Origin: Ectothiorhodospira mobilis
GTDB taxonomy: Bacteria > Pseudomonadota > Gammaproteobacteria > Ectothiorhodospirales > Ectothiorhodospiraceae
DNA: 64,000 bases
Reading direction: 5' to 3'
Assembly: GCF_900114895.1 (NCBI RefSeq)
Contig: NZ_FOUO01000001.1
Location: 62,001 to 126,000, forward strand
Every line of letters starts with the position of its first letter. The stretch's first letter is position 1. Under the pieces are notes generated by a model. The model saw nothing but the letters and a program-made list of their open reading frames with translations. It had not been told where the DNA came from and did no database searches. The position numbers were made by a program, and so were the translations under genes. Below, piece after piece: positions 8,777 to 18,323 of the stretch.

Positions 8777-10219
8777 TCAGAAGGTGGCCGTGAGGCTTGC
8801 AGTGAGGCGGTTTTCCTCGTAATCCCCGCCGGCGGCGGTGGAATCCCGCTCCTGCCGGCGCAGATCCAGGGCCGCCGTGGTGCGGGGACCCAGTTGCCGG
8901 GTGACGCCAAGACCCAGGGTGAGGAGATCGTCCTCACGGCCGTCCGTGGCATACTCCGCCCATTGCCAGCCGCCATTGGCGCGCAACCGGGTGCGGGGGG
9001 CCACATCCAGACTCAGGTTGAACCGCAGGGCCTCGATCTGTTCATCCCCCCGCTGCGTCTCGAAGCTGCGTTCATCCCGCAGGGCGGTGACGGCCCAGGA
9101 GAGGCGGCGGCGCTCCCCGGAGACGGTGAGATCCAGGCGCTTGGAGACATAGACGTCCGGCACCAGCTCCCAGGCCTCGAAGGTGAAGGTCTCGGGGTTA
9201 AAGATGATGAAGACATCCTCGCCCTGCAGCCCCTGCAGCGTATCTACCCGCTCGTAGCCGCTCAAGGTGTCCACGGTCTCGGCATAGCTCAGGCGCCAGT
9301 TGGCGAAGCGGGAGCGGTGACGCAGATCCAGACTGTAGGTGTCGCCGAAGAAGCGCTCCCCGTAGGAGGCCCCCAGGCTCGTGCGTACCGTGGGGGCCCA
9401 ATCGAAGCCGGCGCGCCAGAAATTGTCATCCGGCCGGGCCCGCCCCGGATCCTGCTGGAAGTCGTTGCGCTCCTCCCCAGCGGCGGCGTAAAGACTGAAC
9501 TGAGGCGACAGATTCAGGCGCAGCAGGGCCTCCAGGGTCTCGAAGGTGACCGCCGAGCCGTCCTCGTAGTCGCTCTCCTCCCGGCTGTAGGTAAGCCCCC
9601 AGCCCAGGGTGGTGAACATGGGGCCACTGCTCAGGCTCGCCTGCAGGCGGTCTCCGGTGCTGTCCAGGGAATCCGCCTCGGCCTCGGCATAGTCGACCCC
9701 TTCGCGGCTGTAGCGCACCTGGGCGCTGGCCAGGCGCCCGAAGGCCCGGCGCCAATAGGGGCTGACCCGGTAGCGGAACACATCGGTCTGGTTGTCCCCG
9801 GCGGTGATGGCGTCCTGCCCCAGCCCCTCCCGGGCATCCAGGATGCGTTGGTCATAGCTGGCGGAGGCATCCAGGAAGAGGCTTTCCCGCAGCAACTCCG
9901 TGGTGCTATTGGCGCGAAATTGATGATCCACCCGGTTGCGCTGGTCGTCGTCCCAATAGGCCATTCCCCGGAGGTTGTAGGCCAGGTCCAGGGCCGTGCG
10001 CCCGCCGGCGCGGCGGGCCGTGAGCCCGGCATTGACCTGGCTCACGGAGTCGGACTCCGCCTCCCGGGAGGTGGCCGCCCGGTTTACGTTATCGGTGAAG
10101 GTATGGGAGAGGCGCACCCGGGGGGTGACCTCCCACGGCCCGGCCTGGGCCGGGGCCACCCCGCCGGTGAGCAGCAGGCCGCAGGCCAGAAGCAGGCCGA
10201 TCCTTGGCAAAGCGGTCAT
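8777..10219 (-). CDS. XrtA-associated outer-membrane beta-barrel protein (TIGR03016 type)
   Basis: Predicted outer-membrane protein of the family found in exosortase A loci (TIGR03016). A signal peptide covers about residues 1-26 (hydrophobic core then APAQAG). The mature part opens with VTPRVRLSHTFTDNVNR, the usual start of these barrels. It continues as alternating polar/hydrophobic strands with many Tyr and Arg, and the chain ends in Phe as outer-membrane barrels do (ASLTATF). It may serve as the outer-membrane port or anchor for the polysaccharide. The start overlaps the kinase stop by four bases (ATGA). 480 residues is a normal length. Confidence 0.9.
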   Translation of the reverse strand: MTALPRIGLLLACGLLLTGGVAPAQAGPWEVTPRVRLSHTFTDNVNRAATSREAESDSVSQVNAGLTARRAGGRTALDLAYNLRGMAYWDDDQRNRVDHQFRANSTTELLRESLFLDASASYDQRILDAREGLGQDAITAGDNQTDVFRYRVSPYWRRAFGRLASAQVRYSREGVDYAEAEADSLDSTGDRLQASLSSGPMFTTLGWGLTYSREESDYEDGSAVTFETLEALLRLNLSPQFSLYAAAGEERNDFQQDPGRARPDDNFWRAGFDWAPTVRTSLGASYGERFFGDTYSLDLRHRSRFANWRLSYAETVDTLSGYERVDTLQGLQGEDVFIIFNPETFTFEAWELVPDVYVSKRLDLTVSGERRRLSWAVTALRDERSFETQRGDEQIEALRFNLSLDVAPRTRLRANGGWQWAEYATDGREDDLLTLGLGVTRQLGPRTTAALDLRRQERDSTAAGGDYEENRLTASLTATF

Positions 10220-11319
10220 GCGGCGGGACCCTGGGCGGCCGGTTCATCGTGGTGGTAGTGGTAGCCGTAGCCATAGCCATAACCATAGCCGGCGTAACGG
10301 CCGCCGAAGGGGTTGCGCATCTTGTTGAGCACCAGACCGATGGGCTTGGAGGTGTCCAGCATCGAAAGGGCGTCCTTCACCGCCCCCTGGAGGGTGCGGC
10401 TGGACTCCACCACGAAGACGATCTGCCCCAGCAGGCCCGCCAGGACCACCGCCTCGCTGGTGAGCAGCAGCGGCGGGGAATCGAAGATCACCATGCGGTC
10501 GGGATAGCGCTGTGCCAGTTCCTGGGCGAGGCGTTCCATGTCCCGGCTGGCCAGCAGCTCATTGGAATGGGGGTGATAGCGCCCCATGGGGATGACCCGC
10601 AGCTTGGGGATGTTGGTCTTGATCATCACGTCCCCCACGTCCAGGTCCCGGTCCAGGAGCAGATCGATGAGCCCGGGGCCCATGGGGGTGCCGAGGATCT
10701 CGTGCACCCGGGATCGGCCCACGTCCGCGTCCACCAGCAGCACTGTCTTGTCCATCTCCATGGCGATGCTGATGGCCAGGTTGATGGCGGTGAAGGTCTT
10801 GCCCTCCCCGGAGCGGGCGCTGGTGACCATGACGAGATTGCCGTTGCGCACCAGATCCGCCCCCTGGCCGAAGGCATTGGCCAAAAGCGGCCGCTTGATC
10901 ATGCGAAATTCCTCGGAAACCGGGTTGCGACTGGCATCGGCGGTGACAAACCCCTGTTCCTTCAGCCTGGCCAGGTTCAGCTCCGTGTAGCGGTCCCTGT
11001 GGGGATCCACATCCGGCGGTGGCGGCGGCACCTCCGGCAGGGGCTCGGGCGTATATCGCACCCCCTCCGGGCCTATCAGGGTCTCACCTTGGGCACCGGA
11101 TACCGCCTCCCGAGATGCCCTGGACGCCTCCGCCTCCCCGGCGGGGATGCCATGGGTCGAGGGCGATGCCTCCGGCACCCTCCCCCTCTCGGACGCTGGA
11201 GCTCCTTTCGCCTCAGCGGGTGGCGAAGCCCTCTCTTCTCCCGGGCGGCGCGTCTCCAGACGACGCACCGCCTTTTCAATGAGGCTCAGGTCGTTCTCTT
11301 TTCCCTCTTTTCCGCTCAT
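10216..11319 (-). CDS. XrtA-associated bacterial tyrosine autokinase
   Basis: Cytoplasmic BY-kinase of the CpsD/CapB type (TIGR03018 family) that controls polymer length by cycles of autophosphorylation with the chain-length protein encoded just upstream. Walker A is SARSGEGKT (about 167), Walker A' is VLLVDADVG (about 194), and Walker B is VIFDSPP (about 279). The C-terminus carries a tyrosine cluster of seven Tyr alternating mainly with Gly and His, which is the expected autophosphorylation tail. The first 120 residues are a Pro/Glu/Ala-rich linker. The start at 11319 gives a four-base ATGA overlap with the chain-length gene. Confidence 0.93.
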   Translation of the reverse strand: MSGKEGKENDLSLIEKAVRRLETRRPGEERASPPAEAKGAPASERGRVPEASPSTHGIPAGEAEASRASREAVSGAQGETLIGPEGVRYTPEPLPEVPPPPPDVDPHRDRYTELNLARLKEQGFVTADASRNPVSEEFRMIKRPLLANAFGQGADLVRNGNLVMVTSARSGEGKTFTAINLAISIAMEMDKTVLLVDADVGRSRVHEILGTPMGPGLIDLLLDRDLDVGDVMIKTNIPKLRVIPMGRYHPHSNELLASRDMERLAQELAQRYPDRMVIFDSPPLLLTSEAVVLAGLLGQIVFVVESSRTLQGAVKDALSMLDTSKPIGLVLNKMRNPFGGRYAGYGYGYGYGYHYHHDEPAAQGPAA

Positions 11320-12881
11320 CCCAGCAGCCGCTCCGCGATGGACCAATGGATACCGCCCGCCGCCAGCACGGCCAGATAGGCCCCCAGCAGCAACAGTCCG
11401 CCCACGGTAAAGGCCCCCAACTCCACCCGCTCCCGCATGCGGACCTGGGGTCCGGTGACGCGGGAGACGGTGCCCAGTACGGGGAAACCGGTGACACTGT
11501 TGAGGCTGCGGCGGTTGTGGAATACCGGCCGCAGCTGGCCGATGAGAAAGGCCAGCCCCGCCCCCAGGGCGATCCCCCCCAGGCTGGACAGGGTGAACAG
11601 GGCCGGCCGGTTGGGGGCTGAGGGGGTGGAGGGCACACGCGCCGGCTCGATGACCCGGAACTGCACCTGGTTGCCCTGCTCCTCCAGGCGCTCGCTGACA
11701 TTGGCGATCTCCCGCCGGCGCAGCAGCTGCTGGTATTGCTCCCGGTTGACCTCGTAATCCCGGTTCAGGCGCTTGAGCTGCGCCTCGATCTCGGGAATGA
11801 CGTCCACCAGGCGCTGCAACTCCTCCACCTCCGCCTGTTGCTGGCGTTCCCGGGCCCGCAGACTGGCCAGTTCCACCTCCACACTGGAGAGACTCATGCG
11901 CATCTGCTGGTAGACGGGGTTGGCGTTCAACTGCTCGGCAGTGGGCCCGGACTGGCGCGCCAGACGCAGGGTCTCCTCCCGCTGTGCCTCCAGATCCTCG
12001 ATGGTGCGCTGGATGCTCTGGATGTCGGGATGGCGCTCAGTATAGGTGAGCAGGAGTTCGTCCAGGCGCTCTTGCAGGTTGCGGATGCGGGCATCGATGG
12101 CCGCCGTGGCCGAGATGCCGCCCCCGCCCATGATGCCGAAGGTGGGGGCCTCGCCCACCAGTTGCCGGCGGATCTCATCCCGGCGATTGACCGCCTCGCG
12201 GATCTTCAGGCGGGTCTCTTCCAGGGCGTTGCGGGCGGCCTGCAGACGGGCGTAGTAATCCCCCCGGTCATCCGGCAGCATGCCCGCATTCTCGCGGCGG
12301 AACTCGGCCAGGCGCTCCTCGGCGGCCCGCAGGCGCTGTTCATAGGCCTGGATCTGGGCCTCCAGGAAGCGCTGGGCCTGATCGGTACCACTGCGGAATT
12401 CACCCAGGGCCCCCTCCACAAAACGGTTGAGCAGGGCCTGCACCACATCGTAGGCCCTCTGGGGATCGGCATGGGTGTAGCTGATGCTGTAGATGTTGTT
12501 GTCATTGCGTCCACCGGCCGAGATGCGGATGCTGCTGCGCAGCTGCTCCACGATGCGCTGCATGTCGGCATCGCTGCGGGCCTGCAGGTGCAGGTCGGTG
12601 GCCCGGGCCACCGATTCCAGGTTGGGTGTGGTGAGCATGGTGCGGGTCATGAAGGCCACCCGCTGCCCGGGGTTGGAATCCACCGCCAGCCCCCGCAGCA
12701 GGGGACGCAGCATGGAGTCGGTGTCCACGTGCACCCGGGCGGAGGCCTCGTAGACATCCGGAAGGCGGGTGGCATAGGCCCAGCCCACCAGGCTCACCAC
12801 CCAGGCGATCAAAAGGATGATCCAGCGATAGCGCCAGGTGTCCCTGACATAACCCAGGATCTGGTTGAGGATGTCCTGCAT
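11316..12881 (-). CDS. XrtA-system polysaccharide chain-length determinant (Wzz-like)
   Basis: Inner-membrane polysaccharide co-polymerase of the TIGR03007 family that sets chain length and partners the tyrosine kinase. A first transmembrane helix lies at about 17-36 (WIILLIAWVVSLVGW). A Wzz domain follows, then a long periplasmic coiled-coil region (about 165-400, with heptads rich in Arg, Glu and Gln). The Pro-rich segment PARVPSTPSAPNRPA precedes further hydrophobic segments near 440-455 and 490-510. 521 residues matches the family. It starts 74 bp after the export lipoprotein and overlaps the kinase start. Confidence 0.93.
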   Translation of the reverse strand: MQDILNQILGYVRDTWRYRWIILLIAWVVSLVGWAYATRLPDVYEASARVHVDTDSMLRPLLRGLAVDSNPGQRVAFMTRTMLTTPNLESVARATDLHLQARSDADMQRIVEQLRSSIRISAGGRNDNNIYSISYTHADPQRAYDVVQALLNRFVEGALGEFRSGTDQAQRFLEAQIQAYEQRLRAAEERLAEFRRENAGMLPDDRGDYYARLQAARNALEETRLKIREAVNRRDEIRRQLVGEAPTFGIMGGGGISATAAIDARIRNLQERLDELLLTYTERHPDIQSIQRTIEDLEAQREETLRLARQSGPTAEQLNANPVYQQMRMSLSSVEVELASLRARERQQQAEVEELQRLVDVIPEIEAQLKRLNRDYEVNREQYQQLLRRREIANVSERLEEQGNQVQFRVIEPARVPSTPSAPNRPALFTLSSLGGIALGAGLAFLIGQLRPVFHNRRSLNSVTGFPVLGTVSRVTGPQVRMRERVELGAFTVGGLLLLGAYLAVLAAGGIHWSIAERLLG

Positions 12882-12955
12882 GCTGGCCTTCCGCCCCCGA
12901 CATGGTGTATCCGGGGTGCGAATGCGCCCCGGTACGGATTCGGATCAATTCCGGA

Positions 12956-13573
12956 TCAGAACCAGGATTCCGGGATGATGAGGATATCCCCGGGATACAC
13001 CGGCGCGTTGGCCTCGATGTCCCCATCCCGGATCAGGTCGTCCAGACGGACCTGGTACTGCTCGGTCTCGCCATTGACCTTGCGCACGATGGAGGCGCGG
13101 TTGCCCGCGGCGAACTCGGTCATCCCCCCCACGGCGATCATGACATCCAGCAGGGTCATGTGTTCGTTATAGGGGATGGCCTGGGGATTGGTGGCCTCCC
13201 CCACCACCCGGATCTGCTGGTCGTAGGGTCCGCGAAAGCCGGTGACGATCACGGTCACCACCGGGTCGCGCACGTAGACCTGGAGGACCTCCTCCATGTC
13301 CCGGGCCAGCTCCGTGGGGGTCTTGTTGGCGGCCTGCACGTCCTCGATCAGCGGGGTGGTGATCCTGCCGTCCGGCCGCACCGGCACCGACATGGACAGC
13401 TCCGGCTGCCCCCAGACGAAAATATTGAGGTTGTCCCCCGGACCGATGATGTAGTCCGGATCCTCCTCGTAGTCGATGTCCTCCAGGGGCGGCAGATGGC
13501 TGGCGCAGCCCCCGAGAAAGACCGCCAGGACGAGAAACGCGAGGGACCGGACAAGACCGCTTGACTGACGCAT
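12956..13573 (-). CDS. XrtA-system polysaccharide export lipoprotein (Wza-like)
   Basis: Outer-membrane polysaccharide export protein with the Poly_export and SLBB domains (TIGR03027 family); likely first gene of the operon. The start at 13573 gives a clean lipoprotein signal: a hydrophobic stretch at 11-20 and the lipobox LGGC with Cys23. An upstream ATG at 13591 is in frame but would leave the signal awkward. Poly_export starts at about residue 38 (DYIIGPGDNLNIFVWGQPEL), and the SLBB domain (RVVGEATNPQAIPY, about 117) ends the protein. At 205 residues it is much shorter than Wza, as is typical for XrtA systems, so the beta-barrel gene may supply the pore. Confidence 0.93.
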   Translation of the reverse strand: MRQSSGLVRSLAFLVLAVFLGGCASHLPPLEDIDYEEDPDYIIGPGDNLNIFVWGQPELSMSVPVRPDGRITTPLIEDVQAANKTPTELARDMEEVLQVYVRDPVVTVIVTGFRGPYDQQIRVVGEATNPQAIPYNEHMTLLDVMIAVGGMTEFAAGNRASIVRKVNGETEQYQVRLDDLIRDGDIEANAPVYPGDILIIPESWF

Positions 13574-13773
13574 GTTCCGTACATCCTCCATAGGTCGGCG
13601 TGCCGGACCCGGAGGCGATGCCATCCAGCCCGGGGGACGAAGATCCTTAACAAGGGACATTAGCACAGAAAACGGGAACTGCATCACATTTCAGTTCGTA
13701 CCGATCCGGGGGAACGGATGCCCTGCATCCAGCCCAGGAGTCTAGCAGAAGCCCCCGGGGCCGGCAGGCCGTT

Positions 13774-14190
13774 TCAGGTGCCGCGGATCTCGAAATCGTG
13801 GCTGATGCGGGCGGTCTTCCCCAGCATGATGGAGGCGGAGCAGTACTTGTCCGCGGAGAGGGCCACGGCCCGGGCCACCTGCTTCTCCGACAGCCCCTCG
13901 CCGGTGACGATGAAGTGGACATGGATGGCGGTGTAGACCCGGGGCGGCTCGTCGGCCCGCTCGGCGGAGATCTCCACCTCGCAGTCCATGATGGGCTGAC
14001 GCGCCTTTTGCAGGATCTGCACCACATCGAAGGCGGTGCACCCCCCCAGCCCCAGCAGCAGCATCTCCATGGGACGGGGCCCCAGATTGCGTCCCCCCTG
14101 CTCCGGGGCACCATCCATCACCAGGGCATGACCGCTCGGTGACTCCCCCACGAAGGTGACGTTTTCCAGCCAATGGATCCGTGTTTTCAT
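13774..14190 (-). CDS. yhfA: OsmC family protein YhfA
   Basis: OsmC/Ohr-fold protein, close to Escherichia coli YhfA by eye. Conserved stretches are PMEMLLLGLGGCTAFDVV (about 50-67), containing one Cys, and LSADKYCSASIMLGK (about 112-126), containing the second. OsmC-type proteins reduce organic hydroperoxides through such a Cys pair, but the YhfA branch has no proven substrate. The start at 14190 follows GGGAG about ten bases upstream. It is transcribed away from crp, the same arrangement as yhfA-crp in enteric bacteria, which supports both assignments. Confidence 0.93.
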   Translation of the reverse strand: MKTRIHWLENVTFVGESPSGHALVMDGAPEQGGRNLGPRPMEMLLLGLGGCTAFDVVQILQKARQPIMDCEVEISAERADEPPRVYTAIHVHFIVTGEGLSEKQVARAVALSADKYCSASIMLGKTARISHDFEIRGT

Positions 14191-14250
14191 CCTTCGGTTT
14201 CTCCCCCGGCGGCCCTGGTGCCGCCCAGCATTCGACAAGCCCAATCCGGT

Positions 14251-14278
14251 ACCATAAACTCCTTGATGGCGATCGCAA
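14251..14278 (-). promoter_or_regulatory. Candidate sigma70 promoter for yhfA
   Basis: In the 191-bp divergent yhfA-crp region, the minus strand shows TTGCGA (14278-14273) and TATGGT (14256-14251), separated by 16 bp and placed about 55 bp before the yhfA start. I see no clear TGTGA-N6-TCACA palindrome, so autoregulation by Crp is not supported by inspection. Confidence 0.35.
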
Positions 14279-14381
14279 AGCATCCAAAACCGCCACAGAT
14301 CCAGTGCTGCACCGGGTTCGCGACCTTGCCAGTCCGCCCTGGGTGTCGGCCACCCACACGTCCCTCCTGGTGAGGTGGAGC

Positions 14382-15020
14382 ATGAGTCGCCTGCCCGTAC
14401 AGAAGCAGACCCCGGATCCGGCCCTGGAAAAACTCCTGGCACACAGCCACCGGAGACAATACCCCGCCCGCTGCACCATCATCCACGCCGGGGACCGGCC
14501 CGAGACCCTCTACTACATCGTGCAGGGCTCGGTGAGCGTCATCATGGAGGACGAACTGGGGCACGAGATGGTGCTGGCCTACCTCAATCCCGGACAGTTC
14601 TTCGGCGAGATGGGCATCTTCGCCTCCCAGGCCCGCAGTGCCGGGATCACTACCCGCAGCGCCACGGAGACGGCGGAGATCCACTACGCCAAGTTCCTGG
14701 AACTGGCCATGGACGACCCGCAGATCATGTTCCTGCTGGCCACCCAACTGGCGGACCGCCTGCGGGAGACCAGCCGCAAGGTCATCGACCTGGCCTTCCT
14801 GGACGTGACCGGACGCATCGCCCGCACCCTCATGGAACTGGCCCAGCAGCCCGACGCCCTCACCCATCCCGACGGCATGCAGATCCGCGTCACCCGCCAG
14901 GAACTGGCCAAGATCGTGGGCTGCTCCCGGGAGATGGCCGGACGCGTGCTCAAGGACCTGGAGGAGAGGGGGCTGATCACCGCCCGCGGCAAGACCATCG
15001 TCGTCTTCAACGCCCGCTGA
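14382..15020 (+). CDS. crp: cAMP receptor protein (Crp/Vfr type)
   Basis: Global transcription regulator that binds cAMP and the TGTGA palindrome. The start at 14382 gives 212 residues, about the length of E. coli CRP, with GGAG just upstream. The cyclic-nucleotide domain has NPGQFFGEMGIF and then RSAGITTRSATETAEI, which carry the phosphate-binding Gly-Glu and Arg-Ser residues. The C-terminal helix-turn-helix is VTRQELAKIVGCSREMAGRV (about 167-186), nearly the enteric recognition helix. An adenylate cyclase encoded at 49784-51211 could supply the ligand. The REP array begins about 95 bp downstream. Confidence 0.95.
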   Translation: MSRLPVQKQTPDPALEKLLAHSHRRQYPARCTIIHAGDRPETLYYIVQGSVSVIMEDELGHEMVLAYLNPGQFFGEMGIFASQARSAGITTRSATETAEIHYAKFLELAMDDPQIMFLLATQLADRLRETSRKVIDLAFLDVTGRIARTLMELAQQPDALTHPDGMQIRVTRQELAKIVGCSREMAGRVLKDLEERGLITARGKTIVVFNAR

Positions 15021-15116
15021 CTCCTTCCGCGCCCCTTCACCCAAAGGGTCCCCGATCGCCCTTGCCATGAGCCGCAGCCCGGAGCGGATGGGCAGCTGGG
15101 AACCCCGGGGCCACCC

Positions 15117-15998
15117 ACCCCCTGGGAAAGCCGGGTCCCAACCCCCCCTGGGAACGCCGAGCCCCAACCCCCCCTGGGAACGCCGAGCCCCAGCTCGGCA
15201 CGAACAGAGCCAAGCGGGTGCTTGGCGCTCCCAGCAACCCCATCAGGAACGCCGGGCCCCTACCCGCCCCCCTGGGAACGCCGAGCCCCAGCTCGGCATC
15301 CCACTTGAGCCAAGCGGCTGCTTGACGCTCCCAGCAACCCCATCAGGAACGCCGGGCCCCAACCCGCCCCCTGGGAACGCCGAGCCCCAGCTCAGCATCG
15401 CACTGAGCCAAGCTGGGGCTTGGCGCTCCCAGCAACCCCATCAGGAACGCCGGGCCCCTACCCGCCCCCCTGGGAACGCCGAGCCCCAGCTCGGCAAGAA
15501 CAGAGCCAAGCTGGTGCTTGGCGCTCCCAGGCGATCCCAATGGGGCCGCCGAGCCCAGCCGGCCCCCGGGAACGCCGGGCCACCCGGCCCCCTGGGAACG
15601 CCGAGCCCCAGCTCGGCATCAACAGAGCCAAGCTAGTGCTTGGCGCTCCCAGGCGATCCCAATGGGGCCGCCGGACCCAACCCGGCCCCCGGGACCGCCA
15701 GGCCCACCCGGCCCCTGGGAACGCCGAGCCCCAGCTCGGCAAGAACAGAGCCAAGCGGGTGCTTGGCGCTCCCAGGCGATCCCAATGGGGCCACCGGGCC
15801 CGACCCGGCCCCCGGGACCGCCGGGCCACCCGGCCCCCTGGGAACGCCGAGCCCCAGCTCGGCAAGAACAGAGCCAAGCCGGTGCTTGGCGCTCCCAGCA
15901 ACCCCATCAGGAACGCCGGGCCCCAGCCCGCCCTCCTGGGAACGCCGAGCCCCAGCTCGGCATCGCACTTGAGCCAAGCAGGGGCTTGGCGCTCCCAG
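15117..15998 (+). repeat. REP array 1: eight paired-hairpin units plus degenerate leading copies
   Basis: Gene-free stretch between crp and recQ. Eight full units start at 15174, 15272, 15371, 15470, 15592, 15715, 15838 and 15936, each 61-63 bp. A unit reads CTGGGAACGCC at the left and GGCGCTCCCAG at the right, arms that pair with each other. Between them sit two 7-bp hairpins: GCCGAGC/GCTCGGC with loop CCCA, and GCCAAGC/GCTTGGC with a loop that differs from unit to unit (GGGT, TGGT, TAGT, CGGT). The joint between hairpins is of two kinds (AACAGA or CACTTGA). Spacers are also of two kinds, about 37 or 61 bp, giving periods near 99 and 123 bp. Partial copies lie at 15120-15173. This is the architecture of REP/BIME elements mobilised by RAYT transposases. 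Confidence 0.9.
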
Positions 15999-16013
15999 CG
16001 ACCCCCACGGGAC

Positions 16014-16031
16014 TGGATTCACGGCGTCCCG
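16014..16031 (+). repeat. 18-nt copy of a dispersed motif (second copy at 60853-60870)
   Basis: TGGATTCACGGCGTCCCG lies at the right edge of REP array 1. The same 18 bases occur in the opposite orientation at 60853-60870, upstream of the GNAT-hydrolase gene. Neither copy is in a gene. It may be the core of another dispersed repeat family. Confidence 0.5.
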
Positions 16032-16074
16032 CGCAAGGCCCCCCGGCCCACGGCGCCCCCTGCCTGACTCAGGA

Positions 16075-17892
<1,818 letters not shown>

Positions 17893-17984
17893 GGAGGACG
17901 GAATCCGGGTGTGGCGGTACGGGGGATGTCCTCCTCAAGATACAGGCTGGGGCCGGGAAGCAAAAGCGCCGGGCCGCCGGGGGG

Positions 17985-18212
17985 TCAACCCCCGACGGGC
18001 ATCCCGGTCATCTCCTGCGGGTCGTCCTGGGTCCGCGCCCGGCGGGCGCGGATGCGGTCCCAGAGCTTCTCGTGGAAGTGGTACACCACGGTGTTTACCG
18101 TGGGCTCCACCAGGGCCACGAGCCCGCCGATGACGACACTGCCCGTGAGGGCGAAGGTGACGGAGAAGGCCACGGTGAAATGGGCGATGGCGAAGCTGAT
18201 GGTCTTGATCAT
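17985..18212 (-). CDS. DUF2061 small membrane protein
   Basis: Protein of 75 residues with two short hydrophobic helices (about 3-22 and 24-40) and the DUF2061 pattern MIKTISFAIAHFTVAFSVTF, then EPTVNTVVYHFHEKLWDR. The family is a small inner-membrane protein of unknown role, often near transport or stress genes. The start at 18212 follows AGAGG eight bases upstream; the longer upstream frame lacks a credible start. The tail is basic then acidic and probably cytoplasmic. Confidence 0.85.
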   Translation of the reverse strand: MIKTISFAIAHFTVAFSVTFALTGSVVIGGLVALVEPTVNTVVYHFHEKLWDRIRARRARTQDDPQEMTGMPVGG

Positions 18213-18323
18213 GGCGTATTCCTCTCTGCGCTGAACTTCTTTACTGAGAATAATACGCAGTTGATAACCATTCTTGAAATTGAATTTCGCCATCGATCCC
18301 ATTGACCCCGCCTATGGCCCGAC

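Noticed and set aside
14191-14381. Crp operator in the yhfA-crp intergenic region
   Set aside because: No TGTGA-N6-TCACA palindrome could be found by eye.
15174-15998. CRISPR array
   Set aside because: The repeats contain two internal hairpins and the spacers are themselves similar to each other in two classes; no cas gene is present. The pattern is REP, not CRISPR.
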